From assembly GCF_002295065.1 (NCBI RefSeq), contig NZ_NSGG01000017.1, positions 1 through 64,000 of the forward strand: DNA of 64,000 nt, written 5' to 3'. Source of the DNA: Mesorhizobium sp. WSM3859. Its GTDB lineage: Bacteria > Pseudomonadota > Alphaproteobacteria > Rhizobiales > Rhizobiaceae. Positions 45,731 through 53,673 of the stretch are shown piece by piece. The notes beneath the pieces are model-generated. The model saw only the letters and a list, made by a program, of their open reading frames with translations. It had not been told where the DNA came from and did no database searches. How positions within the stretch are numbered: position 1 is the first letter of the stretch; each line of letters opens with the position of its first letter. Made by a program: the position numbers and the translations under genes.

Positions 45731-46261
45731 ATGCCTGAAATCGCGCGCACCGGCAGTTGCCTGTGCGGCGGCGTGCAGTTCAGCGTGGCCGGCGAGCCAC
45801 GCCGGGTCGGCCTCTGCCACTGCAAGGATTGTCGCAAGACAAGCGGATCGGCCTTCCATGCCTTTGCCGTATGGCCGCTTCAGGCGTTCGAAATCAGCGG
45901 GATCACCAGCACCTATGGCGCTCGAAGTTTTTGCCCTACCTGCGGAAGCCGCGTTCCGTTCGTCGGCGAAGAGGAAGTCGAGGTCCCGATCGGCAGCCTC
46001 GACGTCGCGCCGACTGAAGGGCTGGTGCCGGACTACGAGCTCTGGATCGGACGGCGCGAATCCTGGCTGCAGCCCCTCCCCGCGGCGCATCAGTTCGATC
46101 ATGATCGGGTCGCCGTTGATTCGGTTGCCGGCGATGAAATCGACCCGGGGCCGCAGCAAGAGTCGGCCGAGGTCGGGTCGACGGCAGACTTAAGTCTGAA
46201 CGGCAATGACCTGCAGTCCAAAGACCCCGCCGACCCCGCCTCGAAAGGCCCGGCTGCCTGA
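45731..46261 (+). CDS. GFA family zinc protein with extended C-terminus
   Basis: A 176-residue protein. The GFA domain covers about residues 1-115 with zinc ligands in GSCLCGGVQF, CHCKDCRKTSGSAF and FCPTCGSRV. The C-terminal 60 residues are polar and low in complexity and unlike other GFA proteins, which usually end near residue 130; they may result from read-through after a lost stop. GGAGGAAC precedes the ATG. The reaction catalysed is unknown. Confidence 0.85.
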   Translation: MPEIARTGSCLCGGVQFSVAGEPRRVGLCHCKDCRKTSGSAFHAFAVWPLQAFEISGITSTYGARSFCPTCGSRVPFVGEEEVEVPIGSLDVAPTEGLVPDYELWIGRRESWLQPLPAAHQFDHDRVAVDSVAGDEIDPGPQQESAEVGSTADLSLNGNDLQSKDPADPASKGPAA

Positions 46262-46710
46262 TTGAGATGCCAAGCTTTTTCTCCAAGCTCCATCTCTTTC
46301 AACCACCGGTAGGTTTGCTGGTCAATCAGCCGCCGATAGCATCCGCGACGAGTCGTGATCTGCAGATTTTCAGGCAGCAACGCCCATGGAGCTTTATCCG
46401 CTTTGTGGAACGCTAGAATTTTTAGCCACGCCCTCTTTCCCAATACAACCTTTTGGTTTGCTTCTCCTCCCGGTCGCTTGTGTTAAGCATGTGAAATACC
46501 AAGCTGCAGTTGCAATATCGAGGTGAGAATTCTTTAGGCTTAAGAAATTTTTTAGACCATTGCCTTCTGGTTGTGTCGAAATATGACGCCCGGAATTGCC
46601 ACAGGCAGTAGGCCTTATGATTTCAGACCTTGTACAAAAGGCCACCTTTGTTTCTTTCATTTTTTGCTACATAGTACTGCCGAATCTTGAAACCGGACGG
46701 GGCGGTTTTC
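46262..46710. other. AT-rich intergenic region of 449 bases
   Basis: The stretch about 46420-46700 is clearly richer in A and T than its surroundings (for example AATTTTTAGCC, TTAAGAAATTTTTTAG, TTTCATTTTTTGC). No frame has both a ribosome site and family resemblance. It may be horizontally acquired or hold a complex promoter for the PAS gene. Confidence 0.55.
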
Positions 46711-47256
46711 ATGACGTCGGCGCCTGAACACGGCCGAAACATGCATATGCGGTATCCACCGATTGACGGGTTCTGGACCTGGGACGTCAAGCGTGACCGC
46801 GTCTATGGCGACGCCAACCTTTCAGACTATTTCGGCCTGACACTCGACGAATTCTCGCATGGCGCATCACTGGAACGGTGCATGCAAAGCATCGATGTGG
46901 ATGACCGGCCCAGGGTCCGATTGGCGATCCGCAGGGCAATAGAGCGCAAATCGGGCTTCAGGGAAGTCTACAGGGTCCGGTCGGAAAAGATGGGGCTGCG
47001 CAAGATCCTGGCCGTCGGCCAATGTTACTTAGACGGCGTGGGCGAGGCAGCACTCTATCCTGGCTGGTTCGTCGATCTGACGAAGGATGCCACCTGCGAG
47101 GAACAGTCGCTGCGCGAGATCCACAATCACGTCGAACAGGCCAAGGACATCGCGCGATCGATCGGACACGACATATTGTCCTATCTTCTGGACAACGTCG
47201 AGGAAGAGGTTGAGCAACGGCTTGACGGAACGCTGAGGAGGCGAAGATCGTCCTGA
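46711..47256 (+). CDS. PAS-domain protein without output domain
   Basis: A 181-residue protein. A PAS fold is suggested by GFWTWDVKRDRVYGDANLSDYFGLTLDEFSHGASLERCMQSIDVDDRPRVRLAIRRAIERKSGFREVYRVR (about residues 18-90) and PGWFVDLTKDATCEEQ. A helical tail with IHNHVEQAKDIARSIGHDILSYLLDNVEEEVEQ resembles a dimerisation helix. There is no kinase, cyclase or HTH domain, so it may signal by protein-protein contact. The region upstream is AT-rich. Confidence 0.75.
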   Translation: MTSAPEHGRNMHMRYPPIDGFWTWDVKRDRVYGDANLSDYFGLTLDEFSHGASLERCMQSIDVDDRPRVRLAIRRAIERKSGFREVYRVRSEKMGLRKILAVGQCYLDGVGEAALYPGWFVDLTKDATCEEQSLREIHNHVEQAKDIARSIGHDILSYLLDNVEEEVEQRLDGTLRRRRSS

Positions 47257-47282
47257 GGCAGCTTTCGCCGATCGTTTGCGGG

Positions 47283-47543
47283 TCAGCTTCGCTTGCCGCG
47301 TTTGCCGACCTCAGCCGTGACCATGCGCGCGAAATGCGATTGGGGCGATCGGTGTTCGATGAGCCTGGCGCGCTCAAGCGCCGCATCGCCGTAAAATTCG
47401 ATCAGCACCCCGGCTGCCCGGGCCGCATCGGCTTTCCACCGGCCAAAATCGACTTGCCCGTTCTCGACCGAGGGCTCGCTCCTGGCAATCACGTCGAGCA
47501 TGGCTTGCAACTTGTCAGGAGTGCTGCCCTCGTCTTCGTTCAT
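47283..47543 (-). CDS. Hypothetical protein, 86 aa
   Basis: A soluble, mixed-charge protein (MNEDEGSTPDKLQAMLDVIARSEPS... ending TAEVGKRGKRS), predicted mostly helical. I do not recognise a family. A second ATG 12 codons upstream would add IFYAPNRIAT; neither start has a strong ribosome site. It is tail-to-tail with the PAS gene. Confidence 0.55.
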   Translation of the reverse strand: MNEDEGSTPDKLQAMLDVIARSEPSVENGQVDFGRWKADAARAAGVLIEFYGDAALERARLIEHRSPQSHFARMVTAEVGKRGKRS

Positions 47544-47714
47544 AGTCGCTATCCGATTGGGCGCGTAAAATATCGACATTTTCGCCCAATGTCCAACAGG
47601 TTCGTTGGCCGGGCGTTAGCGCAATCGAGTGCAGCCACACCGCGCACGATGTTACGACTTTCATGCAAGCATGGAGTGATCCAGACTTATCGCGCAGACA
47701 TTTAGGGGGTACCC

Positions 47715-47909
47715 ATGGACCAGCCTAGCAAAATGGAAAACCTGCAGTTTGCGCAGGGGATATTGCGAGAACTTCGCCAGAAGGCCGAAGCCGACGGCGA
47801 AAAACTCCTGACCTATCTCATCGACATGGCTTATCTCGAGGCCAGCGACCGCATCCGTGCCCACTGGATCGGCAGCCACGAACATGAAAGCCGCCGCGCC
47901 AAGGGCTGA
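47715..47909 (+). CDS. Small hypothetical protein, 64 aa
   Basis: A short helical protein (MDQPSKMENLQFAQGILRELRQKAEADGEKLLTYLIDMAYLEASDRIRAHW...). AGGGGGTACCC precedes the ATG, a convincing ribosome site. Its codon usage fits the genome. Conserved small proteins of this kind occur in Mesorhizobium, but no function is known. It ends before a bidirectional terminator shared with msrA. Confidence 0.7.
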   Translation: MDQPSKMENLQFAQGILRELRQKAEADGEKLLTYLIDMAYLEASDRIRAHWIGSHEHESRRAKG

Positions 47910-48041
47910 GCCGCCCAACGCAGCTCGGAGGATGCGCGCCGCGGTTTTCCGCGCGGAATCTGCCTGGATCGATAGCTGGAGCGGTTCAGCGTTTCCGTCG
48001 GAGGCCTGAATGGCCCCGGCCTGGCGAAGCAAGCTGAACGC

Positions 48042-48080
48042 AAAAAAGCCCGCCATGCCTCTTCGGCATGGCGGGCTTTT
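48042..48080. terminator. Bidirectional terminator
   Basis: A long perfect stem (AAAAGCCCGCCATGCC and its complement) around TCTTC with A-run and T-run on the two sides. It ends both the 47715 gene and msrA. Confidence 0.88.
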
Positions 48081-48120
48081 GCTCGGATGAGCAAGGCTAT
48101 GCTATAGCCTCCCTGTCAAT

Positions 48121-48636
48121 CTATGATGCGGCAGCCTTTTGGCGCACCGGAAGCTTCCACCCCGGCCGCGCGAAATGGCAGGTGTAGCCGTTGGGATAGC
48201 GTTCCAGATAGTCCTGATGCTCGGGCTCGGCTTCCCAGAACGGACCTACCGGACCAAGCTCGGTGACGACCTTGCCGGGCCACAGGCCGGACGCATCGAC
48301 ATCGGCGATCGTGTCCTCGGCGATCCGCTTCTGCTCGTCGCTGGTGTAGTAGATCGCCGAACGATAGCTCATGCCGATGTCGTTGCCCTGGCGGTTCTTC
48401 GTCGTCGGATCGTGGATCTGGAAGAAGAATTCGAGCAGCGTGCGGAAACTTGTCCTGGCCGGATCGAAGATGATTTCGATTGCCTCGGCGTGAGTGCCGT
48501 GATTGCGATAGGTCGCGTTGGCGACATCGCCGCCGCTGTAGCCGACCCGGGTTGAAACCACGCCGGGCAAGCGTCGGATCAGATCCTGCATGCCCCAGAA
48601 GCAGCCGCCGGCAAGGACTGCGCGCTCGGTGGAAAT
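48121..48636 (-). CDS. msrA: Peptide methionine sulfoxide reductase A, apparent ATT start
   Basis: A 171-residue MsrA that reduces methionine-S-sulfoxide in oxidised proteins. The active-site motif AGGCFWGMQDLI, and RVGYSGGDVANATYRNHGTHAEAIEIIFDP and DPTTKNRQGNDIGMSYRSAIYYTSDEQK are typical. The reading frame shows no ATG, GTG or TTG at the expected start; in its place is ATT (ATT TCC ACC GAG), preceded by AAAGGAGG at a 6-base spacing. Homologues I remember begin MSTERAVLAGGCFWG, so ATT seems to replace ATG. Either a rare ATT start works or the gene is poorly expressed. Confidence 0.88.
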   Translation of the reverse strand: MSTERAVLAGGCFWGMQDLIRRLPGVVSTRVGYSGGDVANATYRNHGTHAEAIEIIFDPARTSFRTLLEFFFQIHDPTTKNRQGNDIGMSYRSAIYYTSDEQKRIAEDTIADVDASGLWPGKVVTELGPVGPFWEAEPEHQDYLERYPNGYTCHFARPGWKLPVRQKAAAS

Positions 48637-48793
48637 GTCAAACCTCCTTTGGATTGCTCCATAGATAGGCGTTGTGGCCGGGTTCTTCCAGCGGCTCGGA
48701 AAACATTGCCCGCCGCGATTTCGAACTTGCACGATCAGGTATCCGAAGTCGGCTTGAACCTTCGCACCACCACCTCGAAGACGATGTCCGAAA

Positions 48794-48874
48794 GGCTGCG
48801 ATGATCGCGGCACGCTGCTCAGGCGAATAATGCCCGGCATCGTCGATGGTCATGAAGGTAACGTGTTGGGACAT
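48794..48874 (-). pseudogene. Fragment of a phage terminase large subunit
   Basis: The peptide HVTFMTIDDAGHYSPEQRAAIIAA resembles the part of large terminases that follows the ATPase core, just beyond the end of the terminase fragment at 50191-50880 on the same strand. After IIAA the reading leaves the family and joins an unrelated sequence that reads to msrA. A HEAT-repeat gene and mosaic repeats separate the two pieces. The identification is from memory of the family and is not certain. Confidence 0.45.
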
Positions 48875-48889
48875 GGCAAGCTCCAGTTC

Positions 48890-49064
48890 CTCGCCCCGCG
48901 AGAGCGGGGAGAGGTGGCGCGGCGAAGCCGCGACGGAGAGGGGATGGCGCCGACGTTTGATAGAAGAGCGGGGAGGCTATTCGTCGAACGTATCGCTCTA
49001 CGAAGCCCCTCTCCGGCCGCTGCGCGGCCACCTCTCCCCCCGCTTCGCGCGGGGCGAGGAACAA
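48890..49064. repeat. Mosaic palindromic repeat, family B (copy 1)
   Basis: CCTCGCCCCGCGAGAGCGGGGAGAGGTGGC with CGGCGAAGCCG, and at the right the complementary block GGCCACCTCTCCCCCCGCTTCGCGCGGGGCGAGG. The two ends are inverted copies about 170 bases apart. A relative is at 54795-54955. Confidence 0.82.
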
Positions 49065-49279
49065 AGCTTAGCCGTTGTACCCTTCGTTGACGCGGTCGTT
49101 CGTCCAGGCCCAGTCGAAACCGGCCTGCGACATGGACGAGCCGAGGCCCCTTTCGACCGTCTTTTCATCCACGCCCTTATGCGATAGGTCTTGGCCTGCA
49201 TCGGCCAGACCGATGCGTCGTGGGCCGGTGCATTGTGTACGGCCTTTCCTCTACGCGGGTGGGAAAGCCACCCTTTGCC

Positions 49280-50110
49280 ATGACAGATCTATTCGAGGCG
49301 ATGCGCCTGTCCGCCGAGGACAGCGAGACCGCTCATCTTTTCTTCAGCGAAGGCGGCAAGATGCTGCTGCCGCTCGGCAAATCCAGAAACGACATGACAG
49401 GCCAGGAGATGCTGCAGCGGCTGCTGTCGCCTTCCGATGACGACGACGGCACGCTTGCCAACGATTTTCTCGGGGAGCTCGGCAAGACAGTTCCGCTCGA
49501 AAGCCTGCGTCTCCTGCTCACATCGGCCAATCCCCGGACGCGAGCGACGGGCGCGTTTCTGGCCACGTTCCAGAACCGGAACATCAGCTCGATGGTGGGC
49601 GAGCTGGCGGCGCTGCTGGCGGACGACAACCCGCGCACGCGCTTCGATGCCGTGGAGTCTATCCTGCGATGCAGCACGCGTGCACATGGGGACTATCTGG
49701 CGCAAGCCCTGTTTGCTCTTGCAGATGAGCATGAGGGTGTGCGTATGGGCGCCATCCAGTTCGTACGCTTTGCAAAGGACTGGCAGTTGAAGTTCGCCCG
49801 CCAGCGCGCCGCGTCGCTCAGGCCACAAACGCCGTTTTCGGCGATAGCGGATATTACCGGGCAATTGCGGGACGATGCGTCAGGCATGATCCGAGCGATG
49901 CTGGACCATGCCGAGCCGGTGGTGCGGCGTTACGCTCTCGGGCTCGCCGGCCGGGCGAGGTTGGTGGTCGTCGACGCCTATGTCGAATTGGCGCGGGCAT
50001 CCGACGATCCGGAAATCAGCAAGCTGGCGACCGAGCACAAGCTGATATCGCACCATGCGGTCTGGCAGTCATCGTTACCGCAACCGCCCGGCTCATCCCT
50101 TATCAAATAG
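49280..50110 (+). CDS. HEAT-repeat-like protein, hypothetical
   Basis: A 276-residue soluble protein predicted to be mostly alpha-helical. Repeated units such as NPRTRATGAFLATFQNRNISSMVGELAALL, DDNPRTRFDAVESILRCSTRAHGDYLAQALFALADEHEGVRMGAIQFVRF and EPVVRRYALGLAGRARLVVVDAYVELARASDDPEISKLA resemble HEAT repeats. There is no signal peptide. The gene lies between two pieces of a terminase and between mosaic repeats, so it was probably inserted by recombination. The function is not known. Confidence 0.72.
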   Translation: MTDLFEAMRLSAEDSETAHLFFSEGGKMLLPLGKSRNDMTGQEMLQRLLSPSDDDDGTLANDFLGELGKTVPLESLRLLLTSANPRTRATGAFLATFQNRNISSMVGELAALLADDNPRTRFDAVESILRCSTRAHGDYLAQALFALADEHEGVRMGAIQFVRFAKDWQLKFARQRAASLRPQTPFSAIADITGQLRDDASGMIRAMLDHAEPVVRRYALGLAGRARLVVVDAYVELARASDDPEISKLATEHKLISHHAVWQSSLPQPPGSSLIK

Positions 50111-50156
50111 AAGCGCAAAAGCGAGGCTCGGCCACGGTAGGCTCTGGCGCCGAAGC

Positions 50157-50185
50157 TGCCAATCTCCCCCACAAGTGGGGAGGTT
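50157..50185. repeat. Half copy of mosaic repeat family A
   Basis: GCCAATCTCCCCCACAAGTG and following GGGGAGGTTGGC form a hairpin like the ends of the family A elements. It lies immediately downstream of the terminase fragment. Confidence 0.65.
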
Positions 50186-50190
50186 GGCCT

Positions 50191-50880
50191 TCACTCAACC
50201 CTTCCCCAATCTCTCGGCTGCTCCGCCGTCAAAAACCTGAGCACCACATCGCTCATGCCAAGCAGCGGCGTGAAGGTGACGATGGTTATGCCGTCGGTGG
50301 CATTAGTGCGGGTCAGCCCCTCCGAATAAATATCCAGCGGCGGCTCCTCGTCGAACCAGACGCCGTGCAGCGTCTCGCCCTGCCATTTCTCGCGGCCCTT
50401 TTCGTAGCTCTTGAAGGAGAGCACGCTTTCGCCGGCCTGGATGTCGCCGCCACCACCCCAGCGCACGACGACGCTGTCCAGCGCTCCGGGCGCGCCGCGG
50501 CCCATCACGGTGCCGGCGATGGCGTCGGCCGGGATCATGCCGGTGCCCCATTCGCGCTGCTGCTGCGGCGGGCCGACCAGCACGCGCTGCGGATTGTCGC
50601 GCGTGCCCTCGCCGGTGACGCCGGCGGCCCAGAGCCGGACAGGCGCGTCGAATACCTTGCCCGCCCACCAGTCCGGATAGCGGCCGGTGAGGTGCATGGC
50701 CCACTCGGCGCCCCCTGCCCTGGTCTTGCCGAGTTGGTTGCCGGCCATGAACAGGCGCTCGCGGTGGGTCGCGCCGGCGGCGTGAAAGGCGGCCTGCCGT
50801 TCGTATGGCGCGTAGGCGGCGAGAAGATTACGGCGCCGTCTTCGGTCCAGCTCCTCGAGCAGCGCCAGATAGGTCTGCAT
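50191..50880 (-). pseudogene. Phage terminase large subunit, N-terminal part
   Basis: About 229 residues of a large terminase ATPase, the motor that packs phage DNA. It has an adenine-binding-like segment (YAPYERQAAFHAAG), Walker A AGNQLGKTRAG, and Walker B with catalytic acids LHGVWFDEEPPLD, followed by EGLTRTNATDGITIVTFTPLLGMSDVVLRFL. The nuclease half is missing and the frame ends at a mosaic repeat. A further piece may be at 48794-48874. The start MQTYLALLEELDRRRR overlaps the upstream gene. It is probably a prophage or gene-transfer-agent relic without packaging function. Confidence 0.82.
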
Positions 50881-51247
50881 GGCCGTCGAGGAGCGGCCGG
50901 AGGCTAGCTTCAAGGCCGCGGATGCGGTGGCGGATCTCCTCATCGCTCAGTTGCTCGAGACTGGTTTTATCGGCATCGACACTTTCCGAGCTGGCCGAAA
51001 AATCCTTGGGCAGCAGCGTCAGCATGACCTTGAGATACTGGTCGGACTTCTCGGCCCTGACCGCGGCGATGACGCCGGCGCCATGGGCGCGGAAGTCGGC
51101 GCGAAGGGCGGCGGCGAAGTCGTCGACGAGCGTCTTTCGCGAGCGCTTCGGGCGAGCGGCGGCGGCGGCTTGAACCGGTGCGGACCTCGCCGGTTTCGCG
51201 CCGGCAGGCTTACGGCTCGCGGCCTTGCCGGCATCAGCCCTGGTCAT
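50828..51247 (-). CDS. Putative terminase small subunit-like protein
   Basis: A 139-residue protein with a basic Ala/Lys-rich N-terminus and a core SRKTLVDDFAAALRADFRAHGAGVIAAVRAEKSDQYLKVMLTLLPKDF, then LSDEEIRHRIRGLEASL. This arrangement, with a LLPK motif before an acidic 'DEE' helix, is that of small DNA-packaging proteins encoded before a large terminase. It overlaps both its neighbours (14 bases upstream and about 50 downstream), as usual in phage modules. The assignment rests on context and general resemblance. Confidence 0.55.
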   Translation of the reverse strand: MTRADAGKAASRKPAGAKPARSAPVQAAAAARPKRSRKTLVDDFAAALRADFRAHGAGVIAAVRAEKSDQYLKVMLTLLPKDFSASSESVDADKTSLEQLSDEEIRHRIRGLEASLRPLLDGHADLSGAARGAGPKTAP

Positions 51248-51590
51248 TGGACGGTGTCGCTTTGGCTGTTCTCGCCTTGCGCGGCTTGCGCGCCGGCTTT
51301 TTGCGCGGCCTGGCGCGCCTCGGAGCCTCGCCATCGACTGCCGGCGCGGACATCCCCTTCAGCTTCACAGTCGCGGCACGGACGGCCGACGCATCGAGGC
51401 CCTGGCGCGGGAAGCCGAAACCGGCGACCGCGTCGACCGGTCCGCCGCGCACCATGCCGATGCGCACGCCCGGCGCGACCTGCTCGACGCGCCCGGTCCG
51501 GCGCGGCGGGTCCGCGCCCTCGAACGCGCCGATGGCGCTGACGATCTCGGCGCCGTCATCGGCGGTGATGAGGGTGGCATAGCGTGGCAT
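51234..51590 (-). CDS. Hypothetical phage-module protein
   Basis: A 118-residue protein with a globular N-part (MPRYATLITADDGAEIVSAIGAFEGADPPRRTGRVEQVAPGVRIGMVRGGPVDAVAGFGFPRQGLD) and a very basic tail (RRARPRKKPARKPRKARTAKA). I recognise no family. The basic tail could bind DNA. Its stop overlaps the start of the terminase small subunit-like gene, so it belongs to the same transcription unit and probably to the same phage remnant. Confidence 0.55.
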   Translation of the reverse strand: MPRYATLITADDGAEIVSAIGAFEGADPPRRTGRVEQVAPGVRIGMVRGGPVDAVAGFGFPRQGLDASAVRAATVKLKGMSAPAVDGEAPRRARPRKKPARKPRKARTAKATPSNDQG

Positions 51591-51621
51591 GGAGCCTCGG
51601 GCAGAATGTTGGAAAGGTTGC

Positions 51622-51802
51622 GTTCCTTCGCGCCCCTCTCTGCCCTGCCGGGCATCTCCCCCACGAGGGGGGAGATTGGCAGTTCCAACGCCTTGCTCTT
51701 CATTGCAACGTTGGCGATTGGCGAAAGCCAAGGCGATATCTGATCTCCCCCTGGGGGAGATGTCCGGCAGGACAGAGGGGGCGCTGTCCCGCCAACCTTC
51801 AG
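51622..51802. repeat. Mosaic palindromic repeat, family A (copy 3)
   Basis: Inverted ends with TCTCCCCCACGAGGGGGGAG and the complementary right block, and a core with GATTGGCAGTT, GCAACGTTGG and GATTGGCGAA, as in 23733-23909. It borders the phage relic on its upstream side, as the half copy at 50157 borders it downstream. Confidence 0.85.
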
Positions 51803-52128
51803 GAATTCTGTTCACCGACGAAAAACCCGCCTGGCGGCGGGTCGTTGGCGCAAATCAGCACCATGGACAAAATAGTAGCATAGCTGCCCTCACCAGGCAA
51901 CAGGTTGCAGGCATATTTTCCTATCATATTGAAACCCTGTTTTTTCCGAGACATGCTGGCGAAGAACCCCATCCCGCCACAGCCAAGGATTGAACCGCCG
52001 GCCAAAAAGCCGCACGAATTTTGTCGGAACCAACCGTGGTCCGACGGGTTCCAGCCTCAGTCGCAACGCGACAGACCCTGCAAGAGACGAAGAAGAGACG
52101 AACCGTCTCGCAACAGAGGAGAAGAATC

Positions 52129-52446
52129 ATGCTTATGAAGATTCTCGCGGCTTCGGCCCTGACAATCGGCCTCGCCACAGCAGCGATGGCCCAGACCGCG
52201 AATTCGACCGACAGCACGGCCGGCAGCGGCCAGACCATCACCGTGGATCCGAGGACGCCGGCCACCCCACCGCCGGACCAGATGGTGCCCGACACCGGCA
52301 CGACCGGCAGCATCACCGGCGGCGACATGAATTCCAATGCCGACAGGAACTGCCCGAACAGCCCGCAGGGCGCGCAGGGCGATGCCAATAACACCACGGC
52401 CAGCACGGTGCAGCCGAACGTCAACGATAAGAACTGCGGCAAGTAG
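52129..52446 (+). CDS. Small secreted Thr/Asn/Pro-rich protein
   Basis: A 105-residue protein with signal peptide MLMKILAASALTIGLATAAMAQ and a low-complexity mature chain rich in T, N, G, P and S (for example PRTPATPPPDQMVPDTGTTG), with two cysteines (RNCPNSPQG, NDKNCGK). No fold is evident. GAGGAG precedes the ATG. GGAAC-N16-GGTT at 52031-52055 is a possible but imperfect EcfG promoter, and the next gene has a perfect one. Confidence 0.7.
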   Translation: MLMKILAASALTIGLATAAMAQTANSTDSTAGSGQTITVDPRTPATPPPDQMVPDTGTTGSITGGDMNSNADRNCPNSPQGAQGDANNTTASTVQPNVNDKNCGK

Positions 52447-52535
52447 GCCTGCAACTCGCTCCCACGCAAAGGGCCGTGGAGCAACTCCACGGCTTTTGCC
52501 TTGGAGCCGGCTTCACCGACTCGGCAAAGTCGGTC

Positions 52536-52560
52536 GGAACCATGCGGCTTTCCGGCCGTT
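52536..52560 (+). promoter_or_regulatory. EcfG promoter of the YqjD/ElaB-like gene
   Basis: GGAAC-N16-CGTT, a perfect consensus, 25 bases before the start codon, with AAGGAG in the short leader. Confidence 0.78.
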
Positions 52561-52584
52561 GCAAGGGGCAAAAGGAGAAACCCG

Positions 52585-53094
52585 ATGGCAGACAACGAAA
52601 GCAGCAGCGGTGGCGCCGCGAACGGCACCGGCACCTCGAGCACCAGCCAGGCCAGCGCAGCGCGTTCCCGTAACGCCGCCTCGCGCAGCAGGGGCGCGTC
52701 GCGCAGTGGCGCAGCATCGCGCGGCAACGCGGCTTCCACCAGGGCGTCCGAAGGCGCGATGAAGAAGCAGATCGCGGAGTTGAAGCGCGAGGTGAACCGG
52801 CTGAACCGCGCGCTTTCCGAACAGGCCGAGGAGGCCGCCGAAACCGCGCAGGGCTGGTACCAGGGCGCGGCCGACCGCGCGTCGAACCTCTATAGCGGCG
52901 CCTCCGGCCGCGCGTCGCGCGCGGCAAGCCAGTTGCGCACGCAGGCGCAAAGCGTTTCGGAAACCGTGCAGCAGAATCCGGGCACCTTCTCGACGGCCAT
53001 GCTGATCGGCGGCCTTGTCGGGCTGCTGGCGGGCATGGCGATCAGCCGGAACCCGGATCCCGAGCCGGACTGGCTGCATCGCTGGCACAGATAG
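52585..53094 (+). CDS. DUF883/ElaB-YqjD-like membrane-anchored stress protein
   Basis: A 169-residue protein. The N-terminal 60 residues are low-complexity Ser/Ala/Arg; a helical coiled part follows (AMKKQIAELKREVNRLNRALSEQAEEAAETAQGWYQGAADRA), and a single C-terminal membrane helix MLIGGLVGLLAGMAI ends in RNPDPEPDWLHRWHR. This is the plan of ElaB/YqjD/DUF883 proteins, which bind ribosomes at the membrane in stationary phase in E. coli. The promoter is EcfG-type, in line with a stress role. Confidence 0.82.
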   Translation: MADNESSSGGAANGTGTSSTSQASAARSRNAASRSRGASRSGAASRGNAASTRASEGAMKKQIAELKREVNRLNRALSEQAEEAAETAQGWYQGAADRASNLYSGASGRASRAASQLRTQAQSVSETVQQNPGTFSTAMLIGGLVGLLAGMAISRNPDPEPDWLHRWHR

Positions 53095-53164
53095 GCATTT
53101 CCGGCCCGGGCTCCCGGGCCGATCAACGGTAGTAGGCGAAGGCCGCCTTGCGGCGGCCGCGCGC

Positions 53165-53198
53165 AAAGAAGGCCGGGCCGGCGCGCCCGGCCTTCTTT
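53165..53198 (+). terminator. Intrinsic terminator
   Basis: AAAGAAGGCCGGGC and its complement, ending CTTCTTTGTT. It ends the ElaB/YqjD-like transcript. Confidence 0.78.
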
Positions 53199-53326
53199 GT
53201 TGGATGCCGGGCTTTTTTCTTTTCAGGGTTGTGTCGTCCCCACGCCTTTGCTGTGGCCGGTTGTCCCGGGCTGGTCATTAGCCGGAGCTTATGGGATCAT
53301 TCCCCTGGGGAATCGCGGAGAGCAGC

Positions 53327-53596
53327 ATGGACAGACCTGCCATGGCATCCGTCTTTCGGATGCGGCATGTGCCTGCAAGCATTTTGGGCGTTCGCAGCCT
53401 TGGCAGAGGCCAGGCCGATCCGATCTTTCATTCGAGACCACTTGGCGAGGCGATCCGCTTCATCGCCCAGGCCGATGGCCAGTATGACCTCAGCGCCGTC
53501 GCCGTCTTCTACGGCGACCGCCAGACGCCGCCGCTCGGCAACCGCGAGATCAAGCAGCTCTGGGGCGAGTATGGCGAGCGGCTGATGGAGGCGTAG
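53327..53596 (+). CDS. Hypothetical protein, 89 aa
   Basis: A soluble protein (MDRPAMASVFRMRHVP..., then HSRPLGEAIRFIAQADGQYDLSAVAVFYGDRQTPPLGNREIKQLWGEYGERLMEA). No known domain. GGAGAGCAGC precedes the ATG. An upstream in-frame start at 53291 has no ribosome site. It is followed on the same strand by another small unknown gene, 77 bases on. Confidence 0.65.
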   Translation: MDRPAMASVFRMRHVPASILGVRSLGRGQADPIFHSRPLGEAIRFIAQADGQYDLSAVAVFYGDRQTPPLGNREIKQLWGEYGERLMEA

Positions 53597-53673
53597 TTCG
53601 CGCAGGGTCCTCCCCTGCCGGATCGGAAACGCCGCTCATGCGTTCTTGTGGCGAGGTCAATGGGAGGAACGCC

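Noticed and set aside
48638..48874. A complete 78-codon gene directly upstream of msrA
   Set aside because: Only the first 27 codons look like protein from a known family; the remainder is unlike any and contains the msrA ribosome site, so it was treated as a fragment.
50191..51590. Intact prophage
   Set aside because: Only packaging-type genes are seen; capsid, portal, tail, lysis and integrase genes are absent and the terminase is incomplete.
52031..52055. EcfG promoter before the Thr/Asn-rich secreted protein
   Set aside because: GGAAC is followed after 16 bases by GGTT, not CGTT; too weak to list as a promoter.
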